Shown here: in pieces, positions 1-9,071 of the stretch
Layout of the letters: every line of letters begins with the position of its first letter
How positions within the stretch are numbered: the first letter of the stretch is position 1
Assembly (NCBI RefSeq): GCF_016406145.1
Contig: NZ_CP066306.1
Location: forward strand, 2,418,001 to 2,482,000
Direction: 5' to 3'
From: Pseudomonas putida
Lineage (GTDB): Bacteria > Pseudomonadota > Gammaproteobacteria > Pseudomonadales > Pseudomonadaceae
Length of the DNA: 64,000 nucleotides
The notes under the pieces: generated by a model
The model's database searches: none
Seen by the model: only the letters and a program-made list of their open reading frames with translations
What the model was told of the DNA's origin: nothing
Program-made: the position numbers and the translations under genes

Positions 1-1
1 C

Positions 2-106
2 CAGACCAAGGAAAGCCTGATGAAGGAGGCCCGCAGCAAGGACATCAAGGGGCGCTCCAGCATGACCAAGGCCCAATTGGTCGAAGCCCTGCGCAGGCAC
101 GGTTGA
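2..106 (+). CDS. C-terminal end of a protein with a Rho-N/SAP-like tail (partial)
   Basis: The last 34 codons of a gene that begins before the window, ending at TGA 104-106. The tail reads KEARSKDIKGRSSMTKAQL and is followed by VEALRRHG. This basic pattern, with KGRS-M-KAQLVEAL, is typical of small Rho-termination-factor N-like or SAP-like helical modules at protein ends, which often contact nucleic acid. No catalytic part is inside the window, so the function cannot be named. It runs convergently toward the MscS-type gene, 24 bases away. Confidence 0.5.
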   Translation, partial: QTKESLMKEARSKDIKGRSSMTKAQLVEALRRHG

Positions 107-130
107 AAGCGGCCAGAGCCCAAGCGCCGC

Positions 131-1255
131 TCAGGCCTCCTTGAAGCCTCGCCCTTCGATGCCCTGGCCAAGGGCGTCGGCCCCTTGCGGCAGCGCTGTG
201 ACCTTGATCGCCCGCACCGGTACCGCGAATTTTGCGCCGATTCTGGAGAACCTTTCGAGCAGGCGGAAGTTGATGGCCTGCTGGATGTCCATGTAGAGGT
301 TGTAGCCTGGGTCCTTGACGATGTAGACGCATTCGAACTCCAGCGCCTCTTTGCCGAAACCGCGCAAGTGGGCGCGGTCAAAACGCGCCTGCTCCTGTGC
401 CCTGATCGCTTCCTCGACAATGGCCGGGGCTTTTTTTACTGCTTCGGTCGGAGTGTCGTAAGACAGGCCGAACTCAAAGACGATGCGCCGCTCCTGCAGG
501 CGCTTGTAGTTCTGGATGGTGCTGCTGATCATGCTGGCATTGGCCATGACGATCTGCTCACCGCCCAAACTGCGGATGCGCGTGGTCTTCAGCCCGACCT
601 GCTCTACGGTGCCGGCCAGTGCGCCGATGACGATGAAGTCGCCCACCTCGAACGGCTTGTCCACGGCAATCGCCAGCGAGGCGAACAGGTCGCCGAGGAT
701 GTTCTGCACGGCAAGCGCAACGGCAATGCCGCCCACGCCAAGGCTTGCGACGAAGGCGGTGATGTTCACGCCCAGGTTCGACAGCATGGCCAGCAGTACC
801 ACCGACCACAGCAGCACCCGTGCGCCCCACCCCGCCAGGGTGGCCAGGGCGCTGCCCTGGTTCAGGCCCGCGGTGCTGTGCCGGGCGAAGTAGCGGTTAA
901 GGCCCAGGCCGATGGCACGGTTGACCCACAAGCCGATCTGCAGCGCCGCCACCACGAACCAGAGGCTGCCCACCCGGCTCAGCCAGCGCTCGGGCAGGTC
1001 GAGCATGCTCAGGCCCACCAGTACAGAGGCAAGGAACAGCAGGAAGTTGCTGGTGCCGGACAGCACTTTGGCCATTACCTGGCTCAGTGCGCCGTCATGC
1101 TCGGACCAGCGTTGCACCCGCCTGAGCAAAAAACTGATGGCCGCCCGGGTGGCCAGGAAGGTCAGTGCGGCGACAGCCAGCGCCAGCAGCAGGTTGAGGA
1201 TGGAAATACCGAACACGGTGGTGTCGGTGAAAAATTCGATGATGCGATCGTTCAT
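131..1255 (-). CDS. MscS-family small-conductance mechanosensitive channel
   Basis: A 374-residue inner-membrane protein. Several hydrophobic segments fill the first half (for example ISILNLLLALAVAALTFL near the N terminus). The MscS signature follows: a glycine/alanine-rich pore helix (VASLGVGGIAVALAVQNIL) and then the beta domain DLFASLAIAVDKPFEVGDFI, with VEQVGLKTTRIR and a late soluble domain. MscS channels open on membrane tension and release solutes after osmotic downshock. I use ATG 1255 rather than the longer frame to 1306 because AGGAGG lies 10 bases upstream and the extra residues do not look like channel sequence. The upstream neighbour on the same strand is a mannitol-making enzyme, so both may serve osmotic balance. 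The family is clear; which paralogue this is, is not. Confidence 0.9.
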   Translation of the reverse strand: MNDRIIEFFTDTTVFGISILNLLLALAVAALTFLATRAAISFLLRRVQRWSEHDGALSQVMAKVLSGTSNFLLFLASVLVGLSMLDLPERWLSRVGSLWFVVAALQIGLWVNRAIGLGLNRYFARHSTAGLNQGSALATLAGWGARVLLWSVVLLAMLSNLGVNITAFVASLGVGGIAVALAVQNILGDLFASLAIAVDKPFEVGDFIVIGALAGTVEQVGLKTTRIRSLGGEQIVMANASMISSTIQNYKRLQERRIVFEFGLSYDTPTEAVKKAPAIVEEAIRAQEQARFDRAHLRGFGKEALEFECVYIVKDPGYNLYMDIQQAINFRLLERFSRIGAKFAVPVRAIKVTALPQGADALGQGIEGRGFKEA

Positions 1256-1380
1256 GAGCGATTGGCCTCCTGGTTGCCCTTGAGTGAATTCGCACGTGCA
1301 GTTCATCGGACGCCGACAGGTCGTGAGAGGTCGATCGGATTTTGGGTTTTTCTCGACCTTTGCATGCCTTGAGCGCTTCG

Positions 1381-1430
1381 ACGCCCTTGAGAGCGAGCGC
1401 CGCGCGGGCGGCGCTCGCTCTCAAGGGCGT
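1381..1430. terminator. Perfect 23-bp hairpin between mtlD and mscS
   Basis: Bases 1381-1403 and 1408-1430 are exact reverse complements around a 4-base loop (GCGG). The stem lies 24 bases beyond the mtlD stop. Neither side has a T-run, so it is not a textbook intrinsic terminator, but its position suggests a transcription end or an RNA 3'-end stabiliser for mtlD. Confidence 0.6.
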
Positions 1431-1454
1431 CTGCATATCACGACGAACCAGGCC

Positions 1455-3587
1455 TCACTTCGCCGCGTACATCAGCGAATCCTGCTCCTGCTGCAACTGC
1501 CTGAAATTCCCTGCAATGGCCTCGATCAGCGTCGCGTCGCCAACCGGGTCCAACCCCGGGTAAGGCTTGCCGTTGTAATCGCCCTTGTGGGTAAGCACAG
1601 CCTCGACGCTTTCGCCGTTCTCCTGGTAAAGCCGCTTGATGGTCTGCGCTTCCAGGTCCTTGCTGTCTTTGCAGCGCAACGCATAGTGAATGCCAAGTGC
1701 TGCCCCGAAAGCCAGGCCGGGGGTTTCGATGCCGTGCTTGTGGGCAAGGTCTATACTGCTCAGGATGCGCTCGTTGCGCTGAAGCTTGCGCAGGGGGTCG
1801 CGCCCCACACGGGCGCAAGGGTCTTTGAACGACGTTTTGCAGCGCTCCAGGAAGGTACTGGCAAAATCGCGCACTGCCTCTGCCATGTCGGCATTCTCAG
1901 CCACCAGTGCCGGTGCGACCTCTTGGCTGATCAAACGCTCGGCCAGTTCACTGACTCGGTCGTCGCCCATGGCCTGGCCTACCCAGTCATAGCCCAGCAG
2001 GCTTGCATACCAGGCAATGATGGCGTGAGGGCCGTTCCACAAGCGGTTCTTGATGACCTGGATCTGAGCGATGTCGGCGACCGTTTTCACCTGGCGCAGA
2101 CGCTCCAGCAGGTCACTGCCGCGCTCCACATACAACGGCATGTCCGGCTCGCTGTTGAACAGGATCAGGTGCAATTGGCTCATCGCATTGCTGGACTGCG
2201 CGAAAGGCCGGAATCGACAGATCAGGCGCTCGTATTCAGGTACCGGCGCGGATGGTTTGCTGGCTGGTGCAGGCTCGTCGTCGAGGCTGTTCTGGAACAT
2301 TTGCGACTTGATGCGCAACTGGCGGACCAACGCCTCGTTGCTGAGCTTGGACACGATGCGGCTGACCACCGTTTCAGCGAAGTGGGTCTTTTGCAGGATC
2401 TGTTGAGTGATGTCCGGCGTGCACAGCAATTCCAGCTCCGCCTGCACGTGCAGGCGCACGAAAGCGGCGCCACCGATCTTGTTCAGCACGATCAGGATGG
2501 TCAGGTCACGGCCCCGGCGTTCGAAGCGTCGCAGCAAGCCTTGGGCAATCACCTTGGCCTGTTTGCGGATGGCCTGCTCCGGTAGGCTCAGGCCGATGAT
2601 TTCTGCCGCGTTGTACATGTCGATCACCGCCTCGGCATCGTCCATGTCGATCATGCGCACATTTTCGATGGTCTGGTCGAACGAGGTGGCGCCGTAACGC
2701 ACGCTGTAACGGCCAAACGCAGAAACGGTCTCGCGCAGCATGCGCGAACGGGTGGCGGCGATGATTTCACATGGCCGGGTGTAGCCGTCCCAATGGGAGA
2801 ACACCTGGGTCAGGTAGCCGCCGCCGATGGCCCCGAACCCGTGAATGCCGACACGGAACTGGTTCAGTGACGCTGGAAAGGGCTCTTCAAGCTGCGGCAT
2901 GCCCAAATCAGGCACGCACTCGCTCAAGTCAGCCAGGAATTCATTCATGCTGCGGTAGGCTTTCAGCGCGCCCGCTTTGACTTCAGCGGCCGGCGGCTTG
3001 ATGTCTTCGATCAGGATCGCCTGGCCTTCGGCACGGATGGCCGAAAGCATGCCGTTTTCCGAGTCTTCGACCATGAAGCACTGGCTCGGCTCGCAATTGA
3101 GTGCGGTGGCGGCGCGCAGGAAGATTTCGGGGTGGGGCTTGCCTTGGCTGACTTCGTCGCCACACACGGTGATGTCGAAATACTTGAGCACATTGGCATT
3201 GATCAGGTACTCCTCGGCGATGGCGCGGCGGCTGGAGGTGGCGACGGCCATGGTCAAGCCAGACTTGCGTAGCCGCTCCAGCACTTCCAGCAAGCCGGCC
3301 TTGATAGGTACGCCGTGATTGCGCACGTACTCCAGCTCAAGCTCATCGGCGCGCTGGCGGATCCGGGCGTACGGGAAGTCGTCACCGTTATGGGCCTTGG
3401 CGAGGGCCTCGGCCTTTTTCGCGCTCAGGCCCAGCGAGCCGATCAATGTCTGTTCGCTCAGCGCCTTGCCGGCAATTTCCAGCGACGCTTGTTTCAACGT
3501 CTTGAAGCGCAGACGCTCGGTATCGAACATGGTGCCATCCATATCGAAGATGGCACTGAAAATGCGTTTGCCCTGAAAAAAGATCAT
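1455..3587 (-). CDS. mtlD: Bifunctional mannitol-1-phosphate dehydrogenase/phosphatase
   Basis: A 710-residue fusion. Residues 1 to about 220 are a HAD phosphatase: motif I FDMDGTMFDTE (nucleophile Asp15, acid Asp17), motif II VATSSR (near 115), the motif III lysine in SQGKPHPEIF (Lys150) and motif IV VEDSENG (about 173). From residue 247 a Rossmann motif GIHGFGAIGGGY opens a mannitol-dehydrogenase-like half reaching the end. Established knowledge: Acinetobacter MtlD has this unusual architecture, reduces fructose-6-phosphate to mannitol-1-phosphate and dephosphorylates it, making mannitol as a compatible solute. By inference the product here is also mannitol for osmoprotection, supported by the MscS neighbour. 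I start at ATG 3587, with AAGGGG about 9 bases upstream and the HAD fold beginning at once; the frame could extend 18 codons further. Confidence 0.85.
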   Translation of the reverse strand: MIFFQGKRIFSAIFDMDGTMFDTERLRFKTLKQASLEIAGKALSEQTLIGSLGLSAKKAEALAKAHNGDDFPYARIRQRADELELEYVRNHGVPIKAGLLEVLERLRKSGLTMAVATSSRRAIAEEYLINANVLKYFDITVCGDEVSQGKPHPEIFLRAATALNCEPSQCFMVEDSENGMLSAIRAEGQAILIEDIKPPAAEVKAGALKAYRSMNEFLADLSECVPDLGMPQLEEPFPASLNQFRVGIHGFGAIGGGYLTQVFSHWDGYTRPCEIIAATRSRMLRETVSAFGRYSVRYGATSFDQTIENVRMIDMDDAEAVIDMYNAAEIIGLSLPEQAIRKQAKVIAQGLLRRFERRGRDLTILIVLNKIGGAAFVRLHVQAELELLCTPDITQQILQKTHFAETVVSRIVSKLSNEALVRQLRIKSQMFQNSLDDEPAPASKPSAPVPEYERLICRFRPFAQSSNAMSQLHLILFNSEPDMPLYVERGSDLLERLRQVKTVADIAQIQVIKNRLWNGPHAIIAWYASLLGYDWVGQAMGDDRVSELAERLISQEVAPALVAENADMAEAVRDFASTFLERCKTSFKDPCARVGRDPLRKLQRNERILSSIDLAHKHGIETPGLAFGAALGIHYALRCKDSKDLEAQTIKRLYQENGESVEAVLTHKGDYNGKPYPGLDPVGDATLIEAIAGNFRQLQQEQDSLMYAAK

Positions 3588-3674
3588 TCGGTATTGCCCC
3601 TTGGTGAATCGTGATTCATCTCGGCTTGCAGACGGGTACAAGCGAGCATTGCGAAAAAACCGCTGCTTGAGCTG

Positions 3675-3872
3675 TCAGGTAGGGGGCATGCGATCGACAG
3701 GGCCGCGCACCGGCGCGACGTAGAAATAAGGGGGGACAGAGCGGGGAGTGCAGAGGATGTCTGCGAGCTTCGAGGCAGCTCGGGCGCCTTGTTTGACTTC
3801 ACGCCCACTGGCTGCAGATCGGTTTGCAGACAGTGAGCGCAAATAGCGATGGATACGTGTGATTCCTGGCAT
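3675..3872 (-). CDS. Possible small ORF of 65 residues, unknown
   Basis: The 398 bases between the mtlD start and the gspD end hold no recognisable gene. This frame (MPGITRIHRYLRSL...) has an AAGGAAG about 11 bases before its ATG, but its composition (many Arg, Ser, Pro) is what GC-rich noncoding sequence gives. It shows no domain, signal peptide or membrane segment. It may simply be part of the mtlD upstream region. Confidence 0.18.
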   Translation of the reverse strand: MPGITRIHRYLRSLSANRSAASGREVKQGARAASKLADILCTPRSVPPYFYVAPVRGPVDRMPPT

Positions 3873-3985
3873 GGGGTGCTTCGCTTCCTTTGTTTGTAAC
3901 TGGGATTCCTTTTTTACCCTTGCACGGATGCGCAGTGACATGCAACCGACAAGGGCGGAGCAGGGTGCCATGCACGGTTTGTTCT

Positions 3986-6223
3986 TTACCTCTTCAGCGC
4001 TGCTTGTTCCCTGAGCACCTGCATCTGCTGGCGATAATCTGCGGTGACCTGGCGCGCCTGTTCAGGGTTGTTCACGACCCTTGGCGTGATCAGCACGATC
4101 AACTCGGTACGGTCACGGCTTTTGGAGGTGCTGCCGAACAGCCAGCCCAGCCCGGGTATGCTCGACAGGCCCGGCACACGGGTATCGGATTGGCCGTTGT
4201 CCTGCTTGATCAGGCCCCCCAGCAGTACCGTCTGGCCGCTTTGCACCGCCACTTGGGTCGATACCGCACGGCTGGAAATGCGCGGGTTGGGCTGGGTGGT
4301 GGTGACGGCGCTGTCGTCGGCGTCGCTCACTTGCTGCTGGATGTCCATGTACACCAGTCCACCGGGGTTGATCCGTGGCACGACATCGAGAATGACACCG
4401 GTCTGCACGTATTCGACACTGCTCAGGGTGGTATCGGAGTCGCTGGTGTTGACGGTGGTCTGGCTGATCGGAATGTTGTCGCCGACCTGGATCTGCGCCT
4501 GCTGGTTGTTCAGCACCACCAGCGAGGGGGCCGAAAGTACCTGGGTCAGGCCGCGTGTTTCCAGCGCGCGCAGGGCCACCTGCAGGTTGCTGCTGACGAA
4601 GGAGTAGAACATCGAGGCGCTGCCCAGCGCGACGCCACCGGCACCGAGCGCACCCTGGCTGCCGCTTTCGTTGGCGACGGTGGTGCTGGACGAATTGCCG
4701 GCCAGCCGGCCCAGGTACCACTGCACGCCCAGGTCCAGATCGCCGGTGAGCTTGACTTCGAGGATGCGTGTTTCGATCTGCACCTGCAGCGGCGGGCTGT
4801 CCAGGCGCTTGATGGCCGATTCGATCTCTTTCCACTGGGCAGGCCGCGTGCGTACCAGTAACTGGTTGCTGCTTTTCTGCGCGGTGATGCGCACGGACTC
4901 TTCAAGGCTCTTGACCGAGCCGTCGGCCGACTCGGCGCTGCTGGCCTCGGGTTGCCCAGTATCCTCATAGTCATCCTCCGAGGGTGCCTCGCGGATACTG
5001 GCCTGGGTGTTCATGCCCATGCCGCTCAGGCCTTGGCCCGACTGGCTGCCAGTGCCGTTGAGCGAGGTCAGACTGGTGGTCTTGAGCCCTGGCGCGACGC
5101 TGGCCGCCTTGTCGTCGTTGATCTGCCCCGAGCCATAGATCTGGCGCAGATAACGGGCAAGGTCCGCCGCTTTCATGTTGCGCACGTCGTACACGAAAAG
5201 CTGCGGTTCGTTGCCACCGCCTTCATCGATGGTGCGGATCCAGTCGCCGACTTCTTGCAGATACTCCGGTTGCGCAGAGATGGCGACGATCGAGTTGGTG
5301 CGTTCGTTGGGCATGAACCTGACCATGTCCGACAATGGCATGCCGCTGTCGGGCCCGAACAGCTTCTGCAGCTGCGGCATGAGCTCGGCCACCGAGGCGC
5401 GTTGCAGGCCGTAAACGCCTATCGACATGCCCTTGAGCCAGTCGACGTCGAAGGTGTCGATGGTGTCCTGGTAGTTGGCCAGTTCATCGGGGGTGCCCGC
5501 CAGGCTGATCACGTTGCGGGCCGGGTCGACCAACAGGAAGGCATTCTCACGTACGAAAGGCTTGAGCAGCTTCTGCATTTCGCTGGCGCCGATGTAGCGC
5601 AGCGGATAGAGCCGGGCGGCGAGGCCCGTGGCAGGCTGAGCGACCGGTACCTGTGGCACCAGTTTGCCGGCGACGGCCTTGTCGGCCGGCAGGATCACAT
5701 AGCGCTCGCCCTGGCGGATCATTGCATTGTCGGTCCACGACAGCAGCGTTTCCAGGATCGACAGTGCCTGCTGCTTGGTGACCGGCTTTGAGGTGGAGAA
5801 ACTGACGCTGCCTTTGACACCTTGGCTGATGCTGTAGTTTTCATGCAGCAGGTCGCCCATGACGCTGTTGATCACCGCCTCGATGGGCTGGTCGGTGAAG
5901 TTGAACACGATATCGCCTTGCTCATCCTTCGCGGCGGGGGGCGTTGCCGAGGCCTTGCGGATGAAACGCTGGTTGCCGGTGATGATCTGCCGGCCAGGCG
6001 CGGTGCGTGGGGCCGCTGCAGCGGGCGCGGCAGCGGGCTCGGGGCCGGTGGCCGCAGGGGCGGGGGCGTCGGCGCCGCTGAAGGCTTGTTGCAGCAGCGC
6101 CGGGTCGGTGTGCAGGTCACGTTGCGTGGTGGCGCAACCGGCCAGGGCGATGGCGACACTCAGGCCGAGCAATGGCGCACGCAGGGTAGGGAATGGATGG
6201 CGTGAAGGAGCTTGCATGGTCAT
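3986..6223 (-). CDS. gspD: Type II secretion secretin GspD (lipoprotein)
   Basis: A 745-residue outer-membrane secretin that forms the exit channel. It starts with a lipoprotein signal (hydrophobic stretch ending LAGC), so it is probably lipid-anchored and may not need a pilotin. It then has an Ala/Pro-rich linker, an N0/N1 region (IVFNFTDQPIEAVINSVM), N2/N3 repeats, a long low-complexity Gly/Ser/Glu loop around residues 370-440, and the secretin core with VPGLSSIPGLGWLFG near the C terminus followed by RTELIVLITPRVV. The ATG at 6223 overlaps the gspC stop as ATGA, implying translational coupling. It is the last gene of the operon. Confidence 0.95.
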   Translation of the reverse strand: MTMQAPSRHPFPTLRAPLLGLSVAIALAGCATTQRDLHTDPALLQQAFSGADAPAPAATGPEPAAAPAAAAPRTAPGRQIITGNQRFIRKASATPPAAKDEQGDIVFNFTDQPIEAVINSVMGDLLHENYSISQGVKGSVSFSTSKPVTKQQALSILETLLSWTDNAMIRQGERYVILPADKAVAGKLVPQVPVAQPATGLAARLYPLRYIGASEMQKLLKPFVRENAFLLVDPARNVISLAGTPDELANYQDTIDTFDVDWLKGMSIGVYGLQRASVAELMPQLQKLFGPDSGMPLSDMVRFMPNERTNSIVAISAQPEYLQEVGDWIRTIDEGGGNEPQLFVYDVRNMKAADLARYLRQIYGSGQINDDKAASVAPGLKTTSLTSLNGTGSQSGQGLSGMGMNTQASIREAPSEDDYEDTGQPEASSAESADGSVKSLEESVRITAQKSSNQLLVRTRPAQWKEIESAIKRLDSPPLQVQIETRILEVKLTGDLDLGVQWYLGRLAGNSSSTTVANESGSQGALGAGGVALGSASMFYSFVSSNLQVALRALETRGLTQVLSAPSLVVLNNQQAQIQVGDNIPISQTTVNTSDSDTTLSSVEYVQTGVILDVVPRINPGGLVYMDIQQQVSDADDSAVTTTQPNPRISSRAVSTQVAVQSGQTVLLGGLIKQDNGQSDTRVPGLSSIPGLGWLFGSTSKSRDRTELIVLITPRVVNNPEQARQVTADYRQQMQVLREQAALKR

Positions 6224-6729
6224 GGGGTTTCAATACGCGGAAGAGTGATGGCGGATGCCTTGGACGGCGGCGGCAGGCGCAGCAGTGGCATGCTCAGGGT
6301 GTGCTGTTGCCCGGCACGGGTGAAGGTTGCGCTCAGCGCGGTCAGTCGGGTGAGGGTCCAGCCGCTTGCCAGCGTACTGCCCAGCGCAACCTTGCTGGCT
6401 GGTTTGCGGCCTTCACGCAGGTAGGCCCAGCGCGACTGCCCGTCGAGTACCACGCCGGTCAGCGTCAGGTTGGCCAATGCAGGGCTGTGCTGGCCTTGCT
6501 GCTGTGGGTCGGGCTGACGGTCAACGCTGAAGATCGGGTGCGCCCAGGTGGCGGCACGCACTGGCTGGGCGAGCTCGGCCAGTGGCGCGGGTGGCTGGTG
6601 GGCGGGCGTTGCTGACGGCTTATGCGCCGGCAGCCACTGCGGTGGGTTTGGCGCGACAAGCATCCAGGCGACCACGGCGAGGGCACTGACATTGGCAGCC
6701 AGCAGCACCAGGTTAGCGGCACGCATCAT
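6220..6729 (-). CDS. GspC/XpsN-type inner-membrane T2SS protein
   Basis: A 169-residue protein with one N-terminal membrane helix (NLVLLAANVSALAVVAWMLV), a Pro/Ala-rich periplasmic linker, and a homology-region-like segment (HPIFSVDRQPD...LTLTGVVLDGQSRWAYLREG) as in GspC proteins, which link the inner-membrane platform to the secretin. No PDZ domain follows, making it much shorter than classical GspC. Its place between gspM and gspD matches XpsN in the Xanthomonas xps operon. Both ends overlap neighbours by the ATGA pattern. Confidence 0.8.
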   Translation of the reverse strand: MMRAANLVLLAANVSALAVVAWMLVAPNPPQWLPAHKPSATPAHQPPAPLAELAQPVRAATWAHPIFSVDRQPDPQQQGQHSPALANLTLTGVVLDGQSRWAYLREGRKPASKVALGSTLASGWTLTRLTALSATFTRAGQQHTLSMPLLRLPPPSKASAITLPRIETP

Positions 6730-7337
6730 GAGTCGCTTCCTTCTGCTGGCTGCGCGTGCAGGTAACCGCGTATCAGCAGGTGAACTTCCAGGCGCCCGGC
6801 AGGCCCCTTGGCTGGCGCCGCAGCACTGCGGCGTATGCTCAGTTGGTCGATGAACAGGCTGGGCTGGCCGTACTCCAGTGCATGCAGCAGGGCCGCCAGC
6901 GGCTCGATGGCGCAGGCCAGTGTCAGGCTGACCTTGACCGGGCGATAAGGCTCGGCCTGGTCCTGCTCGGCGGGGGCGATGGGCATGCGCTGGGTGATGT
7001 CGCAGCCGGGGCCAACGTGCGCCTGCGCTTTCACCTGATCGACGGCACGCTGCATCAGGTCGGCGGCAACGGCGTTGGGGTCTTCGCCCGGCAGCAGGCT
7101 GTTGCGCTGGGCGGGGTCGTTGCGGCTGCGCTGCAACTGGGCCTGCAGTTCAGGTTGCTGGAGCATGAGGCTGGCATAACGCCGTTGCTGCTCGCGCAAT
7201 GTCTGGGCTTGCGCGTCCAGGCTGCGCAGGGGGGCAAGCCACAGGCATTCGAACACCAGGTACCAGGCCAGCCAAAGCAACAGCGCGAGCACGCCCAAGG
7301 CGCAGAGCTTGCGTTCCCTGCTAGTGAGTGGGCGCAT
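6726..7337 (-). CDS. gspM: Type II secretion protein GspM
   Basis: A 203-residue bitopic inner-membrane protein. A short cytoplasmic tail (MRPLTSRERKL) precedes one membrane helix (LCALGVLALLLWLAWYLVF), a coiled-coil-like stretch rich in Gln/Leu/Arg (about 45-85), and a small periplasmic domain ending in LIRGYLHAQP. GspM binds GspL in the inner-membrane platform. I start at ATG 7337, which overlaps the gspL end by 17 bases; the open frame continues to 7433 inside gspL but the extra residues look unrelated. Confidence 0.85.
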   Translation of the reverse strand: MRPLTSRERKLCALGVLALLLWLAWYLVFECLWLAPLRSLDAQAQTLREQQRRYASLMLQQPELQAQLQRSRNDPAQRNSLLPGEDPNAVAADLMQRAVDQVKAQAHVGPGCDITQRMPIAPAEQDQAEPYRPVKVSLTLACAIEPLAALLHALEYGQPSLFIDQLSIRRSAAAPAKGPAGRLEVHLLIRGYLHAQPAEGSDS

Positions 7338-8370
7338 GCGGCACCTGCTGGCTGAGCTGGGCGGTGATGGAAAAGCGCTCGCGGCCCGTGGTTTTGTCGG
7401 CCTGGATGATGCCCTTGAACTGCGCGTGCTCAAGCGTGGTGCAGGTCTTTACCTGCGCCAGCAGGGCACTGGTGCGCTCGCTTTGGCCAGTGAACGTCAC
7501 CTGCGTGCCATCGCTCACTTCCAGCTGCTCTATCCAGGTGTCGTCGCCCACGCAGGCGGTGAGGTCGGCCAGCAGCGCAGTGACGGTGGGGCGTTGTGCC
7601 TTGAGGCTGGCCAGGTAGCTCGAGGCGCCCAGTGTGGTGTCCAGGGCCTGGCGCAAGAGCTGCACCTGCTGAGCGGCCTCGCGTTGTGCCGCCACTTCGC
7701 GCTGCATGGCCTGGACCTCGCCCTGGCGGCGCTCCAGCCAGGCTGCGCCAAGCATTACGCAACAGGCTGCGCAGCCAAGCCATAGCCAGCGGCCCAGCTT
7801 GCCTGGGCGTGACCGCGTACGGGCGCTTTCGGCCGGCAGCAAGTCGATCATCAGGCGTTCGCCGCGGGCGTCCAGTGCATCGATGCCGACCAGGTGCACA
7901 CCGTGTTCGCCACAAGCAGCCAGCAGAGTGTCCAGGGCGCTGCGTGCGATGGCCACCAGTTCAACTTGGGCCTGTGCTGCGCGGCGCTGCGCCACGCGGG
8001 CGACAAAATGGACCTGGTCGGCGGTATACGGCGTGTATCGATCGATTTCGTAGGCCAGTACCTGCATCAGATTGCGCGTGGCGGCAACGGGCAGCTCGAT
8101 GTGCTGCGTAAGAACGTGCGAGGCAGGCAGCAGCAGAACGGCAGGCCGACCGTGCTCGCAATCGGCAGGCAAAGGCCATGGCAGCAACTGCGGCGTATTA
8201 CCGTTGGCCAGGCGCGCGGCGATCGCCTGCGGCAGCATGCCCAGCAACTCGGCCTGCCATGCGCTGAGCCAGTGCCGGGCACGGCTGGCCCGCCAGCGTG
8301 CCTGGTAAAGCTGCTGTTGGCTGCCCCAGCGTGCCGCGCAGTGTTTTGCCTGGCGGATCAATCCTGCCAC
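7321..8370 (-). CDS. gspL: Type II secretion protein GspL (PilN-like C-terminal half)
   Basis: A 349-residue protein that links the GspE ATPase to the inner-membrane platform. The cytoplasmic part includes LPASHVLTQHIELPVAATRN and EIDRYTPYTADQVHF, the pattern of the actin-like GspL/PilM fold. A membrane helix (WLWLGCAACCVMLGAAWL, about residue 190) and a periplasmic PilN-like domain with a coiled coil follow. It starts with GTG at 8370, overlapping the gspK end by 13 bases. It overlaps gspM downstream. Confidence 0.88.
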   Translation of the reverse strand: MAGLIRQAKHCAARWGSQQQLYQARWRASRARHWLSAWQAELLGMLPQAIAARLANGNTPQLLPWPLPADCEHGRPAVLLLPASHVLTQHIELPVAATRNLMQVLAYEIDRYTPYTADQVHFVARVAQRRAAQAQVELVAIARSALDTLLAACGEHGVHLVGIDALDARGERLMIDLLPAESARTRSRPGKLGRWLWLGCAACCVMLGAAWLERRQGEVQAMQREVAAQREAAQQVQLLRQALDTTLGASSYLASLKAQRPTVTALLADLTACVGDDTWIEQLEVSDGTQVTFTGQSERTSALLAQVKTCTTLEHAQFKGIIQADKTTGRERFSITAQLSQQVPHAPTH

Positions 8371-9071
8371 CTCAACACCCGGTAAGGCTTGCCACCGGCG
8401 TAGGCCGGCAGCAGCACGAAGGTTGCCTTCAGGCGTGACTGAAAGCCGCCGGGCAAGGTGGCCTGGCTGGTGACGGTGAGGATCGGCCCGCCATCCGGCG
8501 TTGGCCCGTGATAGCGGGGCAGGCCCAGTACACCGGCCAGCGTGGGTGATGCCAGGCTGGGGTCGGGCTGGGCATTGCCCGACCAGACGGTAATGAAGGG
8601 CAGGGCACGGTCATAGACGGCGTAGCTCATGCCGGGCAATTCGCGAAATTCTTCGAGCATTCGCAGGGGTACCTGGTTGCGCCTCGTCCTTAAAGCCTGA
8701 GTGATGATTTTCGAGCGTTCGGCAGTGGCGCCACTGGCACGCAGCAGTTTTGCCAGGCTCGTTGACGGTGTTGCATTGAGGTCCAGCTTGCCCCGCTCGC
8801 TGACCACACTGATATGCAGCGTACTGCCTGCAAAGTCGGCCACGTGGACTTGGCCATCGGCGAGCCAGCGCGCCTGGCCGTCGCGCAGCAGGTAGGCCAC
8901 GGCCAGGTTGAAACCTGCCTGGGCGGCGAGCCCGGCCTGGGTCTGGTTGCCTTGCCAGCGGGCCTGGCGCTGCTGCAGCTGGACCGACACCGCCAGGCCG
9001 CCGAGCAGCACGCTCAGCAAACCGACGACCCAGAGCACCAGCAACAGGGCCGCGCCGCGCTGGCGGCTCAT
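8358..9071 (-). CDS. gspK: Minor pseudopilin GspK (short form)
   Basis: A 237-residue minor pseudopilin with the type IV leader SRQRG followed by AALLLVLWVVGLLSVLLGG. Typically for GspK, the Glu at mature position 5 is absent. The later part contains LDLNATPSTSLAKLLRASG, the helix-hairpin-like region of GspK. At 237 residues it is clearly shorter than the roughly 300 or more of classical GspK. It caps the pseudopilus tip with GspI and GspJ. It overlaps gspJ by 4 bases. Confidence 0.88.
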   Translation of the reverse strand: MSRQRGAALLLVLWVVGLLSVLLGGLAVSVQLQQRQARWQGNQTQAGLAAQAGFNLAVAYLLRDGQARWLADGQVHVADFAGSTLHISVVSERGKLDLNATPSTSLAKLLRASGATAERSKIITQALRTRRNQVPLRMLEEFRELPGMSYAVYDRALPFITVWSGNAQPDPSLASPTLAGVLGLPRYHGPTPDGGPILTVTSQATLPGGFQSRLKATFVLLPAYAGGKPYRVLRWQD

